Below, in pieces: positions 36,948-46,464 of a DNA stretch of 64,000 bases. Under the pieces are notes generated by a model. The model worked only from the letters and a program-made list of their open reading frames with translations. It was not told where the DNA came from and did not search any database. This stretch comes from Candidatus Roslinia caecavium (lineage in GTDB: Bacteria > Bacillota > Clostridia > Monoglobales > Monoglobaceae): NCBI GenBank assembly GCA_904419955.1, contig CAJFTO010000003.1, forward strand, positions 1 to 64,000, written 5' to 3'. A program made the position numbers and the translations under genes. How positions within the stretch are numbered: position 1 is the first letter of the stretch; every line of letters starts with the position of its first letter.

Positions 36948-39608
36948 ATGTTAAAATATACTGTAAAAACGGACGCGGTCGAGCGTTCAGGTTTTAAGTC
37001 CAAGGCTTTGCGCTGTATAGCGGCGGGGCTGATCGCCGCTCTTATACCATGCTGCGCGTCCGCGGCGTCATCCGTGCTGGGCGAGCAGACCTCCCACTCT
37101 CAGACCGAATACGCGCAGGGGACTACATATCACAGGAACACGTTCTACAGCGAAAGCGTAGATCAGCAGACCGAGAACTATTTTGAATACGCGCCTAACA
37201 GCGACGTGCTGCCGATACTCTATAACGGTACGAATATATACGGAAAGCGGACTCTGCTCGAGGCCAGCGACGAACTAAACGAAAACGGGATATTCGCGGC
37301 GATGGGTATGAACGCCGACTTCTTCTCTTTCCAGACCGGCGTTCCGATGAGCAACACGATAATCGACGGCCGCGTCGTGACCAAGGATACGTCCTGGCTC
37401 CCGACGATAGGCTTTTACGGCGACGGAACCGCGTTCATCGCGACGTCCGCGATCAATACGTTTTTATCTATCGGAGAAGCCTACTTTCCTATAGAATGTA
37501 TCAATAAATACCGCCAGCCCTATATGATGTATCTGTACACGAACGACTTCGGCGCGACGACCCACGCCGAGGGAAGCGGCGTCAACGTCGTGTTCGGCGA
37601 CGTAAGCGGAGACATTACGCTCAATACCGAGATAACGGCTACTATAGAATCGATAACGACCGACGACGGCGCGGCGCCGATCCCGGAGGGGAAATTAGTA
37701 CTCAGCGTTGATTCTTCCGCTCCGCAGGAGATATTAGACCGCTTAAGCTATCTCGAAGTCGGACAACGGGTAACGCTCACGACAAACGAAGCGACCGAGG
37801 ATCCGCGTTGGAACGACGTCGTATACGCCACGGGCTGCACAGGCGGATGGCTGCTTACCGGCGGAGAACTGAACTACGAGGACGAGAGCGCCGCGCCGCG
37901 AAGCGCGATAGGTATCAAGGCGGACGGAACGATAATATTTTACACAATCGACGGACGTCAGCAAGGCTACAGCTACGGAGTCCGCAAAGAGACGCTTGCT
38001 AGGAGACTGCTCGAACTGGGCTGCGTAGACGCGGTAAACTTAGACGGCGGCGGTTCTACGACGCTCGGCGGGACCCTTCCGGAGACGGACGAGTTCGTGA
38101 TCCTGAACAGTCCTTCCGAGTCCGCGCTTCGCTCCTGCGCCAACTTCATCTTCTTAAAGAAAATGAACGCCAAGAGCGGTATACCCTATAAGCTCCTTAC
38201 CTATCCGTACGGCGAATACGTACTCTCAGGCAGTACGATAGGCGTTTGGGTATCCGCTATCGACTCATCCTACGGCTCGGCGACGCTCACTGAGCCGGTT
38301 GTATATACCATATCGAGCGACACTCCGGAGGGCGGCAGCGTTATTAGCGGCGACGGATACCTGACTGTAAACGGAAACGGCGATATTTATATCGATTCGC
38401 AAAGCGGCGACGCGACCGGCTCTACAATGATACATTCGGTATCCGTTCCGGACAGTATAACCATTAAGAATACGGACTCGAGCGCGGTCTCCGAGATCTC
38501 CCTGAACCCGGGCGATAGCTATGACGTAAGCGCCGCCGCGACGTATTTGGGCGCGGAAATAACCTCTGATAACGGAAGCTACATCTGGACCGTCGGCGAC
38601 GAAAACGTCTGCGGCGTCGCAGCAAACGCTTCGGGCGGAGTAACCATAACCGCAGTCTCTGCCGGAACTACGACCGTTACCGCTTCGGCGGGCGGCGTAA
38701 GCGCGCGGATAACCGTTACCGTAGGCGGCGGCTCGCAGGCTCCGGCGGCTACCCCCGCTCCTACCTCGGATACTAACGCAGAATCGTACCCGACGATCGT
38801 AAGCTCAAGCGACGGAGACGGTTACGTTGCGTACCTATCCTCAAGCAACGGAAGTATCGCTAAATCCAATATAACTTTCAGGATAGACGGCGACGAAACT
38901 GATTTTGACTACGACGCGGCAAATCAACAAATCTCCTACGGCTACGGCGCCGGGTTCTTGGACGTAGCTCGCAGGATATCCGTAGTCGTAACGGATCCAA
39001 GCGGCGCTTCGGCGTTCGACGTTTTGACCGTAGGCGACGCGGACGGCATAGAGAACCCGTTCAGCGACGCCGAGTCCAACTGGGCTAAGGACATAATCTC
39101 ATACATGGCGTATCACGGGATAGTCCAAGGCTCGCCGGGCGAGAACGGGGAGATGTTGTTCAATCCGAACAACGGTATGACCAGAGCCGAGTTCTCGGTA
39201 ATGCTCGCGAACTTCCTGGGAATAAACGTCGGCGGCTACTCCGATATATTCCTGCCGTTCGACGACGCGGCCGACATACCGTCCTGGGCTCTAAACCACG
39301 TCAAGGCGATGTACAGCCTCGGTATAATGCAGGGACAACAAAACGGCGACAGACTCGACTTCTCGCCGACGGAACGGATCAGACGCTGCGAATACGCGGT
39401 CGCGGTAGCGCGGCTCCTGCCCGACAACCTCTACAGCCAAAGCCTGAGCGGTTCGGACGTATCGGATATTCCCGACTGGGCGCTAAGCAGTATGGAGATA
39501 ATGGCCGCAAACGGCGTGATCAACGGATATCCGGACGGAACGATCCTGCCAAACAATTACGTGACCCGCGCCGAAGCGGTCAAGATATTGTACTCTCTCC
39601 CATTTTGA
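36948..39608 (+). CDS. Secreted phosphodiester glycosidase (NAGPA-type) domain protein with SLH anchor
   Basis: 886 residues; ATG behind AAAGGTGG (7 nt). A signal-like hydrophobic stretch lies at ~22-45 after a basic start. Residues ~60-420 form a phosphodiester-glycosidase domain: MGMNADFFSF, CTGGWLLTGG and VNLDGGGSTTLGG (~363-375). This family includes the enzyme that uncovers mannose 6-phosphate; bacterial members are thought to act on sugar-phosphate diesters of surface polymers. A BIG2-like Ig domain covers ~505-600 and a Pro/Ala/Thr linker follows. Three SLH repeats at ~700-886 (SNWAKDIISYMAYHGIVQG, ADIPSWALNHVKAMY, VINGYPDGTILPNNYVTRAE) dock it on the cell wall. It has its own promoter and terminator, hence is monocistronic. 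Confidence 0.88.
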   Translation: MLKYTVKTDAVERSGFKSKALRCIAAGLIAALIPCCASAASSVLGEQTSHSQTEYAQGTTYHRNTFYSESVDQQTENYFEYAPNSDVLPILYNGTNIYGKRTLLEASDELNENGIFAAMGMNADFFSFQTGVPMSNTIIDGRVVTKDTSWLPTIGFYGDGTAFIATSAINTFLSIGEAYFPIECINKYRQPYMMYLYTNDFGATTHAEGSGVNVVFGDVSGDITLNTEITATIESITTDDGAAPIPEGKLVLSVDSSAPQEILDRLSYLEVGQRVTLTTNEATEDPRWNDVVYATGCTGGWLLTGGELNYEDESAAPRSAIGIKADGTIIFYTIDGRQQGYSYGVRKETLARRLLELGCVDAVNLDGGGSTTLGGTLPETDEFVILNSPSESALRSCANFIFLKKMNAKSGIPYKLLTYPYGEYVLSGSTIGVWVSAIDSSYGSATLTEPVVYTISSDTPEGGSVISGDGYLTVNGNGDIYIDSQSGDATGSTMIHSVSVPDSITIKNTDSSAVSEISLNPGDSYDVSAAATYLGAEITSDNGSYIWTVGDENVCGVAANASGGVTITAVSAGTTTVTASAGGVSARITVTVGGGSQAPAATPAPTSDTNAESYPTIVSSSDGDGYVAYLSSSNGSIAKSNITFRIDGDETDFDYDAANQQISYGYGAGFLDVARRISVVVTDPSGASAFDVLTVGDADGIENPFSDAESNWAKDIISYMAYHGIVQGSPGENGEMLFNPNNGMTRAEFSVMLANFLGINVGGYSDIFLPFDDAADIPSWALNHVKAMYSLGIMQGQQNGDRLDFSPTERIRRCEYAVAVARLLPDNLYSQSLSGSDVSDIPDWALSSMEIMAANGVINGYPDGTILPNNYVTRAEAVKILYSLPF

Positions 39609-39688
39609 TATGGCTTGATAAGTTAAATAAGTTTTATACGCTTAGATAAGTTTCGATCTAAAGCGAATATATACGAGCATAAAAATAA

Positions 39689-39726
39689 AGCTGATTTCGG
39701 AAACGCAAACCGATCTCAGCTTTTTT
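39689..39726. terminator. Terminator after the SLH/phosphodiester-glycosidase gene
   Basis: Stem AGCTGATTTCGG/CCGATCTCAGCT (two mismatches), 9-nt loop, TTTTTT on the plus strand and TTTATTTTTAT on the minus strand. It can end both converging genes. Confidence 0.85.
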
Positions 39727-39781
39727 GTTGCAGTTATTATTTTTAATGCGCGCATATCTTTCTCAATACGAGAGATACGCG

Positions 39782-40363
39782 CTATTTACCGCGGCTTTTT
39801 CTGTACTCGGTTGGAGTCTGTCCCGTGCGCCGCTTGAAGAATTTAGAAAAATATTTCGGATCGTCGAACGCCAAAAGCCGCGCTATCTCCCCTATCGAGA
39901 GGCTCGTCCCGTCTAAGTAATCCCGAGCTTTATCGAGTCTTACGTCTGCCGCGTATTGCATTGGCGTCTTACCGAACCTTTTCTTGAATTTGGCTATAAA
40001 GTAGTGCGGATTGGTATTTGCCATTTTCGCCAGCCTTTCGATCGTCAACTCTTCGTGCGGACCGTCGTAGCGCTTAATGTAATGAGCGATCCCGTTTAAG
40101 AGGTCGCCGTCCCGCGTTTTGTCGTCCATGGTTTTGATCCCGGATTTTCTCACGAACTCGGTCAGCAGCCAGAGCAGATTAGAACGCTTCTCAAGACAAT
40201 CCAAAATAAGGTTCCGCATAATCAGCAATCTGACTATACAGAACCTTAATACGTATATTGGGCGCCTCGGTTTTTTAGGAAAAATTATGTTATATCTACA
40301 AAAAACAAGTCCTTCTCTCCGCCTATTCAAAAGCGAAAAGAAAGACTTTAAGCTAATTATCAA
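39782..40363 (-). CDS. AraC-family regulator, probably truncated at the N-terminus
   Basis: The open frame of 193 codons begins with an unsupported TTG that overlaps the stop of the upstream gene. Only residues ~85-193 are clearly family-like, forming the double helix-turn-helix (LTIERLAKMANTNPHYFIAK, LSIGEIARLLAFDDPKYFSK, RRTGQTPTEYR). The part before it lacks a complete sensor domain and has no ribosome binding site. An ATG at 40219 would give a ~145-residue DNA-binding protein, also without a binding site. It may be a decayed regulator or a HTH-only protein translated by coupling. Its target is unknown; the SLH/transglutaminase gene just upstream would be in the same transcript. Confidence 0.6.
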   Translation of the reverse strand: MIISLKSFFSLLNRRREGLVFCRYNIIFPKKPRRPIYVLRFCIVRLLIMRNLILDCLEKRSNLLWLLTEFVRKSGIKTMDDKTRDGDLLNGIAHYIKRYDGPHEELTIERLAKMANTNPHYFIAKFKKRFGKTPMQYAADVRLDKARDYLDGTSLSIGEIARLLAFDDPKYFSKFFKRRTGQTPTEYRKSRGK

Positions 40364-41832
40364 ATATATAATATCCTTATGCGCTCGCCAACCATATCGT
40401 CGGGAACCTCGCCTATCCGCCAGCCCGCGCCGGTGGTCTCGATGTAGTAATAGTGGTTGCCCTCGTAGGAAATATTCCCCTCGCCGCTCGTCTGAAGCCC
40501 GACCGCCATGTGGTTGTCGCTCTCAAGCAAAACCGCGCCGTATCCCAGTATACTCAAAAGTCTCGCCAGCAGCGCCGCCGTATCCTCGCAGTCTCCGCCG
40601 TGATCGTACAGCGTCTCCATAGGGTATTTGGGATACTCGAGCGCGCCGGTATATGCCAGGTCGTCCTGATATTCAAGATTCTGCACAAACGCAGTTATAA
40701 ACTCCGCTATACTGTAGTCGTCGGTTATCCCGTTTTCTATCGCCATATTTTTAAGGTTGTTCGCAAGCGAACTCATATATGTATAGTCGGCGTAGTCGCT
40801 TGCGTACGAAGCGTAGTCGTACGTCCTCGGCAGAGCCTTAAAATATTCAACGTCCGCAGCGTTCATCTGGAGCGTCATGTAATACGTCGCGCCGCTGTAG
40901 GCCGGATACTGCCACGAATGCGATATGCTGACGAACGGAACGTTCGAGTTAAGGCTGAACGTCCTTCTAAGATCCGGTCTGACGACTCTCGCGACCATCG
41001 CCGCGACCTCCGAACGCTTAGTGTACGAACCCGGTCTAAATGTACCGTATTCGTCGTCGCCGGTCAAAACTCCCGCTTCATATAAATTCAATATCTCGCT
41101 GTAATATTTATTTTCGGATTTCACGTCCGGTATAGGAGAAATATCGTTGATCTGCGGATAACTTTCGGGCAGCGCCCTGTAGAGCAGAGCCGCCAGTTCC
41201 TCCTTCGAGGCGGGCATAGAATATCTGCCACTGAACTCGGTCGCCGATATTATTCCTTGCTCGGCCGCGTAATAAATATACGGCAGAGCCCAGGAGATCG
41301 AGCTCGTTACATACCCGTTGCCGCTCACCTTTTGAAAACCGCCGCTGTATTCGATCTCGCCGATCCCCTTCGGAGACGGCTCCACTTCGTCGGTCGCAAC
41401 AAATTTCTCTAAATCCGCTCCTCCTATATCCTCGTCGTAGGCGTACGCACGCCCGGTATCGTCCGAATCTATTTGCAGTTCCTCGGCTATGTCTCCGCTT
41501 TTAAAATTATACGAATACCCGCCGCTCAGACCGCCGATCGTATTTCCGTAATACGTTGAATTAAGTCTCGCCGCTATAGTGACAGCTTCCGCGACGGATA
41601 TGTTGCCGGACGGATTGAACTCTCTGTCTCCGACGCCGCTCATTATTCCATATTCGTAAACGATACTCACGTAATCGCTGTACCACTCGCCGGCGCCGAC
41701 GTCGCTGAAAACGTTGTTTGAATACGAGTTCACTTGTTTAAAATTCGCCAGCGCGTCGGCGTATGCAGTATTGATCGAAAAAATCAAACAGCATAGCGTA
41801 ATAACTGACGAAACGATAGCGCTTTTTTTCAT
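40360..41832 (-). CDS. SLH-domain protein with C-terminal transglutaminase-like domain
   Basis: 490 residues from the ATG at 41832, chosen because GGAGG lies 8 nt upstream. Signal peptide (MKKSAIVSSVITLCCLIF... ending TAYADA). SLH segments: VFSDVGAGEWYSDYVSIVYE with EYGIMSGVGDREFNPSGNIS, then SISWALPYIYYAAEQGIIS, and LNLYEAGVLTGDDEYGTFRP. Residues ~370-490 form a transglutaminase-like fold with catalytic Cys in GGDCEDTAALL (~414), His in SDNHMAVG (~440) and the third position around YIETTGAGW. Bacterial members are cysteine proteases or cross-linkers, so a cell-surface protein-processing role is likely. Its end overlaps the AraC frame by four bases. Confidence 0.82.
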   Translation of the reverse strand: MKKSAIVSSVITLCCLIFSINTAYADALANFKQVNSYSNNVFSDVGAGEWYSDYVSIVYEYGIMSGVGDREFNPSGNISVAEAVTIAARLNSTYYGNTIGGLSGGYSYNFKSGDIAEELQIDSDDTGRAYAYDEDIGGADLEKFVATDEVEPSPKGIGEIEYSGGFQKVSGNGYVTSSISWALPYIYYAAEQGIISATEFSGRYSMPASKEELAALLYRALPESYPQINDISPIPDVKSENKYYSEILNLYEAGVLTGDDEYGTFRPGSYTKRSEVAAMVARVVRPDLRRTFSLNSNVPFVSISHSWQYPAYSGATYYMTLQMNAADVEYFKALPRTYDYASYASDYADYTYMSSLANNLKNMAIENGITDDYSIAEFITAFVQNLEYQDDLAYTGALEYPKYPMETLYDHGGDCEDTAALLARLLSILGYGAVLLESDNHMAVGLQTSGEGNISYEGNHYYYIETTGAGWRIGEVPDDMVGERIRILYI

Positions 41833-41926
41833 GGTCAATACCTCCAACGCTTTTAACATTAATTAACGCCTATATAGCCCCGTCCCAATATAACCTTCGG
41901 CGGCATGTCGCCTTCCTTCTCCGATC

Positions 41927-43297
41927 TCAAACGTTCTTTTCCGCGTTCTCCTCGGACGCGTCCGCTTCATCTGCGTCCTTCAAAACTACCAACGCTTCCT
42001 CGATCCTATGCTCAAACACCCGCCTTACGTGTATCTCAAGTCGTCCGTCTCTGATAACCGGGGTATCGCCGTTATTTGGAACCGTTCCCATAACGTCTAT
42101 TATTAGTCCCGCGATAGTGTTATAATCACCGCTCCTGAGCGTAACGCCCAACTCCTCGGAAACGTCGTCCAGATCAGCCGAACCGCGTATTATCCACGCG
42201 TTTTCGCCGATCCTTATTATATCGCGATTTTCCTCCGGCGGATCGTATTCGCTGTATAACTCTCCTACTATTTCTTCAAGTATGTCCTCGATAGTCACTA
42301 TCCCGACAAAACCGCCGTATTCATCCATAACGACCGCAATATGAATATTCCCGGCCTGCATTCTCGCGAGCAGTTCGTCGGCCTTTATAGATTCGGGAAC
42401 AAAATACGGTTCCCTTATAATAGACCTCAGATCTCCGTTTCTGTTTCCCAGCATCAACTTATAAAAATCTCTTATATTTAACGTTCCAATTACATCGTCT
42501 ATAGAATCTCCGCAAACCGGGTATCTCGTATGGTTGGTCTCGTTAATGACCTGTTCCCACTTCCCGGCTCCGTCGTTTATCCAAAGCGCGTCGACGTCCG
42601 TCCTGTGCGTCATTATATCCTCAACGTCCGTATCGTCCAACTCGAAGATATTATGTATCATCTCTTTCTCGTCGTCGTCGATAGCTCCGGACTCCAAGCC
42701 GATATCGACCATCATCCTTATTTCCTCTTCGGTTATATCGTCGTCCTTATCGCCCGGTTTCACACCGAAAACTCTCAAAAACAATCCGGCCGCGGCCTTT
42801 GGTATCCACACAAGCGGCCTGATTATATTCGTAGTGCAAACAGTGAACAGCGAAAGTCTAAGCGCCGTTTTCTCCGCATACTTACCGGCGACGCCCCGCG
42901 CGATAAATCTACATACCGCCATATATATAAACGCCGCGAGCGCCGCGATCAATACGATCGCAATAACAGCCGCCGCGAAGACGTTCTCCAGACCGCGGCC
43001 TATGAAAAACGCGCATAGCCCCGGCGCGTATATCGCCGCAGTAAACGCCGATATAACGAACGGTAAGATCACGCTTAAAAACTCCGTCGCATTTTTAAAC
43101 GCGGACGAATTTCCGCTGACCAAACGATAAAGCCTTACAGCCCTCCTATCGCCATCGTCCGCTAATTTCTTAAGTCTCGCGTCGTTTATGCCGATCGTCG
43201 AGATCTCCGCGCAAGTAGCCAATGTTCCTAGTATAAATAATACGACGGTAACTATTATAAGCCATTGTCGATCAGGCAATGTATCCAATAAAATCAT
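41927..43297 (-). CDS. CNNM/CorC-HlyC family membrane protein with CBS domains
   Basis: 456 residues. The N-terminal DUF21 membrane domain has about four hydrophobic segments (AEISTIGINDARLKKLADDG, VAGKYAEKTALRLSLF, IIRPLVWIPKA). A CBS pair covers ~210-340 (DVEDIMTHRTDVDALW, IHIAVVMDEYGGFVGIVTIE) and a CorC/HlyC transporter-associated domain the C-terminus (ISEELGVTLRSGDYNTIAG-like). The family is linked to magnesium or cobalt efflux and was formerly called hemolysin. The first ATG directly abuts GGAAGG, so a TTG three codons on (43288) may be the real start. It has a perfect promoter at 43349-43377. Confidence 0.88.
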   Translation of the reverse strand: MILLDTLPDRQWLIIVTVVLFILGTLATCAEISTIGINDARLKKLADDGDRRAVRLYRLVSGNSSAFKNATEFLSVILPFVISAFTAAIYAPGLCAFFIGRGLENVFAAAVIAIVLIAALAAFIYMAVCRFIARGVAGKYAEKTALRLSLFTVCTTNIIRPLVWIPKAAAGLFLRVFGVKPGDKDDDITEEEIRMMVDIGLESGAIDDDEKEMIHNIFELDDTDVEDIMTHRTDVDALWINDGAGKWEQVINETNHTRYPVCGDSIDDVIGTLNIRDFYKLMLGNRNGDLRSIIREPYFVPESIKADELLARMQAGNIHIAVVMDEYGGFVGIVTIEDILEEIVGELYSEYDPPEENRDIIRIGENAWIIRGSADLDDVSEELGVTLRSGDYNTIAGLIIDVMGTVPNNGDTPVIRDGRLEIHVRRVFEHRIEEALVVLKDADEADASEENAEKNV

Positions 43298-43348
43298 CCT
43301 TCCGATAAGCCAAGCCGACGACCGTCGGCTATTTACCTATACGGATTT

Positions 43349-43377
43349 ATTATATCACAGTATATTTTTATTGTCAA
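43349..43377 (-). promoter_or_regulatory. Promoter of the CBS/CorC gene
   Basis: Minus strand: TTGACA (43372-43377), 17-nt spacer, TATAAT (43349-43354): full consensus. Confidence 0.9.
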
Positions 43378-43531
43378 ATCGAGCGTCGCCGCGCGTCCTG
43401 CGTCTAAATTCTATATCCTGTTTGTTCTATCTGCTTAGGGCGCATATGAAACGGACGCGCCGCGTTCTCGTCTGCTATTGTATCATCTTTTTATGTATTT
43501 GTCAATATACTTTACATTAAAAGTTGTTTAT

Positions 43532-43545
43532 ACAAACATGCTTGT
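43532..43545. promoter_or_regulatory. Dyad in the promoter region of the XRE regulator
   Basis: ACAAACATGCTTGT is an imperfect palindrome (one mismatched pair) sitting between TTTACA/TTGTTT (-35 candidates) and TATATAAT (-10 candidate at ~43546-43555), 33 nt before the XRE start codon. It is a likely autoregulatory operator. Confidence 0.45.
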
Positions 43546-43578
43546 TATATATAATACCAGCAAAAAGGAGCGGGATCT

Positions 43579-43878
43579 ATGATACACGAACGGATAAAAA
43601 TGTTAAGAGAACAATACAATTACAGTCAAGCAGAGCTGGCTAAAAAGTTAAATATAGCGAGGACGAGCGTTCTCGCATGGGAAAACCAAACCTCAGCTCC
43701 GTCGCTCAAGCATATAATATCTATGGCGAAGCTCTTTCGGGTTTCTACGGATTATCTGCTCGAAGTGGACAATAAGCGCGTCTTATCCCTCGAAGGCCTG
43801 ACTGAAGAGGAGATCGCTATCATCTGCGGGCTTTTGAACTATTTTGACAAGGACAAATCGAGCGAGTCCGCGCGTTGA
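43579..43878 (+). CDS. XRE-family helix-turn-helix regulator
   Basis: 99 residues, ATG behind AAAGGAG. Residues 1-65 are a Cro/CI-type helix-turn-helix (MIHERIKMLREQYNYSQAEL, ARTSVLAWENQTSAPSLKHI, FRVSTDYLLE). The remaining ~35 residues are helical and acidic (GLTEEEIAIICGLLNYF), probably for dimerisation. It is monocistronic, divergent from the CBS/CorC gene and convergent with priA. The target is unknown; a palindrome in its own promoter suggests autoregulation. Nothing phage- or toxin-like is nearby. Confidence 0.88.
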   Translation: MIHERIKMLREQYNYSQAELAKKLNIARTSVLAWENQTSAPSLKHIISMAKLFRVSTDYLLEVDNKRVLSLEGLTEEEIAIICGLLNYFDKDKSSESAR

Positions 43879-43908
43879 TTTTCGCGTTCCGCGATTCATT
43901 TTAAGCAA

Positions 43909-43939
43909 TAAAAAAAGACCGGCTCCGAGTCCGGTCTTT
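43909..43939. terminator. Bidirectional terminator between XRE gene and priA
   Basis: Stem AAAGACCGG/CCGGTCTTT with 8-nt loop. A run of seven T follows on the minus strand (end of the priA operon), and TTTAATCTT on the plus strand. Confidence 0.9.
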
Positions 43940-43943
43940 AATC

Positions 43944-46427
43944 TTAAGACATATTTATCGGATTGACGTCTATTATAACGGACGGCTCTCCGCCGCCGAA
44001 AGTATCGTTGATATAGGTCAGGTAGCCGAGCGCCTTATCCGCGTTCCCGGCTTTTATAAGCAGCCTGTATCTGAAATTCTGCTTTATTTTAAATATCGGC
44101 GCCGGCGCGGGCGGAACTATTTTTATTATATTTTTATCCCCCTTAGACGCCTTTTTTATGAACGCGTTTATACTTTCTATCTTGCTTCTCGTTTCGCTTT
44201 CAACCTTTCCCTGCGTCGTGATACAGATAATATCGCTGAACGGCGGATATGTAAAAGCCCTTCTGAATTTTATTTCATTTTGATAGAAGTCAATGTAATT
44301 GTGATCTTTAGCGAAGTTGATTGTAAGGTTTCCGGGCTGATAGGTCTGAATTATCGCTATTCCAGGCTTATCTCCCCGCCCGGCGCGGCCGCACACTTGC
44401 GTGATAAGAGAAAAGCTCCTCTCGTTGGCTCTAAAATCGTCCACGCCGAGAGAGCTGTCGGCCGCCAAGACCCCGACCAACGTCACGTCCGGGAAATCCA
44501 AGCCCTTGGTAACCATTTGCGTTCCCAAAAGTATATCCGCGCCGCCTTCTTTAAACTCGTTTAGTACGGCCTCGTGTCCGCCCTTTTTAGAGGTGGTGTC
44601 GTGATCCATCCTGATAACCTTGGCCTCGGGGAATATCCTATTTAACTCCGCCTCTATCTTCTGAGTTCCCGTTCCGAAATATTTTATGTATTTCGAGCCG
44701 CACTCCGGGCATTTCTTTAGGTTTGGTATCGTATAGCCGCAGTAATGACAGGTCAGCGTGTCAGTATTTCTGTGGTAGGTCATGGGTATGCTGCAATCCT
44801 TACACTCTACCACATAACCGCACTCGCGGCAGGATACGAAAGTGCTGTAGCCGCGTCTGTTTAAGAATAATATCGATTTTTCCTTTCTGTCCATCGTATT
44901 CCTCAGCTCAAACTCCAAACGCCCGCTTATAGGCGAGAGATTGTGATAGTCGAATATCTCCTTACGCATATCCACGATATACGCCTTGGGAAGCGCGCCC
45001 AAATTATAGCGCTTATGCATCTCATACAGCTCGTACTCGCCCGTCTCCGCCTTGTAATAGCTAATTACAGACGGGGTAGCCGATGCTAAGAGAAGCGGCG
45101 CGTTGTGTTTTTCGGCTCTCCATCCGGCTATTTCGTGAGCGGAGTATCTCGGAGCCATTTCGGACTTGTAGCTGTTCTCATGCTCCTCGTCGAGAATTAT
45201 TATACCTATATTGTCGAACGGCGCAAAGACCGCGCTCCGCGCTCCGACTACTACGCTGACCTCGCCTCGTCTTATCTTATTCCACTGATCGTAGCGCTCG
45301 CCGACCGAAAGCGCGCTGTGTATCACCGCCACCTTGGCTCCGAACCTGCTCACAAAGCGTTCGACCATCTGCGGGGTGAGCGATATCTCCGGCACCAGCA
45401 TTATCGCCTGTTTCCCGTTTTTGATACAGTTTTCTATGGCCTGAAGGAACACCTCTGTCTTTCCGCTCCCGGTAACCCCTCTTAAAAGTATTTTTTTGTG
45501 GATATTATTTTCTATTAAATTATTAAGCCGCTCGATTATCGGCGCCTGCTCCTCGGTCGGCTCGTACGCGTTGGTCTGCTCGTACTTTGAAGCGTCGAAC
45601 GCCTCGCGGCTCTTCGGCTCGGTCTTAACCGTCACGTATCCTTTGCTTACCAGATTGGACAAGGCCGAATAGTTCGCGCCCGACTGCTCGATAAGATCGG
45701 CCGTAGTCATTCTTCCGCATTCGCATAGGGTAAGGAGTATTCCCGCAAGCGCCGTAGCGTGCCGCGAAAGCAGTTTATCCGCAAGAATATAAGCGTCGTC
45801 GGTCTTGATACTCAGCTCGGCTTTTCTGACCTTAAGCGAACTTATCCCGCCTTGGATCTCCTCGTCGATCGAGACGACGCCCTTCTCCTTAAGGCTCGCG
45901 AGCGAACGTCTAAGGCTCTTCGCTCCGGTCCTCTCGATCAGTTCGGCATATTCCATCAGTCCGTCGTTTTCGGCAAGGACCTTTACGAGCTCGCTCTGCG
46001 CTTTTGAAAGCCGCGGCGCCGCGGCCGAGCCCTCTCCGTTATCCGCGTCAAAGCCGCCGATCGATTCAAGATATTCGCGGCTGAGCGATATCCACTCTCG
46101 GATCCTTACTCCGGTCTTCGGCGGAGCTATAAGCTTATACGCACTGTAGAACGAACACAAGTACTTCTTCTGCATCATAAAGATAAGCTCGATAAGCTCC
46201 TGCGTACAAACAGGCTCCGGATCGGCGATCTTTTTTATCGATTTGAGTTTGTTAAGATCGCTCTTCTCCTTTATCCCAACAACGAGAGCTTCTGCCGAAT
46301 TGTTATATATTCCAAATGGAACTATGACCTTCATACCGCGTTTTATATCCATATTCTTCGGAGCCGTATAATCGAAAACTTGATTTATTATATGCTTTGG
46401 ATCTGTGAGAATAACCTGAGCTATCAT
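43944..46427 (-). CDS. priA: Primosomal protein N' (replication restart helicase)
   Basis: 827 residues from the ATG at 46427, which has AAGGAGGT 10 nt upstream; the longer frame starts with TTG. PriA loads the replicative helicase at stalled forks. Seen: N-terminal 3'-DNA-binding domain (QVFDYTAPKNMDIKRGMKVI, VPFGIYNNSAEALVVG), Walker [16 protein letters not shown] box LDEEHENSYK, a zinc region with four CxxC pairs (CRECGY, CKDCS, CHYCGY, CPECGS) and helicase motif VTKGLDFP. Last gene of the yicC-remA-gmk-rpoZ-coaBC-priA cluster, the standard order in Firmicutes. Confidence 0.97.
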   Translation of the reverse strand: MIAQVILTDPKHIINQVFDYTAPKNMDIKRGMKVIVPFGIYNNSAEALVVGIKEKSDLNKLKSIKKIADPEPVCTQELIELIFMMQKKYLCSFYSAYKLIAPPKTGVRIREWISLSREYLESIGGFDADNGEGSAAAPRLSKAQSELVKVLAENDGLMEYAELIERTGAKSLRRSLASLKEKGVVSIDEEIQGGISSLKVRKAELSIKTDDAYILADKLLSRHATALAGILLTLCECGRMTTADLIEQSGANYSALSNLVSKGYVTVKTEPKSREAFDASKYEQTNAYEPTEEQAPIIERLNNLIENNIHKKILLRGVTGSGKTEVFLQAIENCIKNGKQAIMLVPEISLTPQMVERFVSRFGAKVAVIHSALSVGERYDQWNKIRRGEVSVVVGARSAVFAPFDNIGIIILDEEHENSYKSEMAPRYSAHEIAGWRAEKHNAPLLLASATPSVISYYKAETGEYELYEMHKRYNLGALPKAYIVDMRKEIFDYHNLSPISGRLEFELRNTMDRKEKSILFLNRRGYSTFVSCRECGYVVECKDCSIPMTYHRNTDTLTCHYCGYTIPNLKKCPECGSKYIKYFGTGTQKIEAELNRIFPEAKVIRMDHDTTSKKGGHEAVLNEFKEGGADILLGTQMVTKGLDFPDVTLVGVLAADSSLGVDDFRANERSFSLITQVCGRAGRGDKPGIAIIQTYQPGNLTINFAKDHNYIDFYQNEIKFRRAFTYPPFSDIICITTQGKVESETRSKIESINAFIKKASKGDKNIIKIVPPAPAPIFKIKQNFRYRLLIKAGNADKALGYLTYINDTFGGGEPSVIIDVNPINMS

Positions 46428-46464
46428 CTTCCTTACGACCTCCTTCAAATATAAACTTTCCCAT

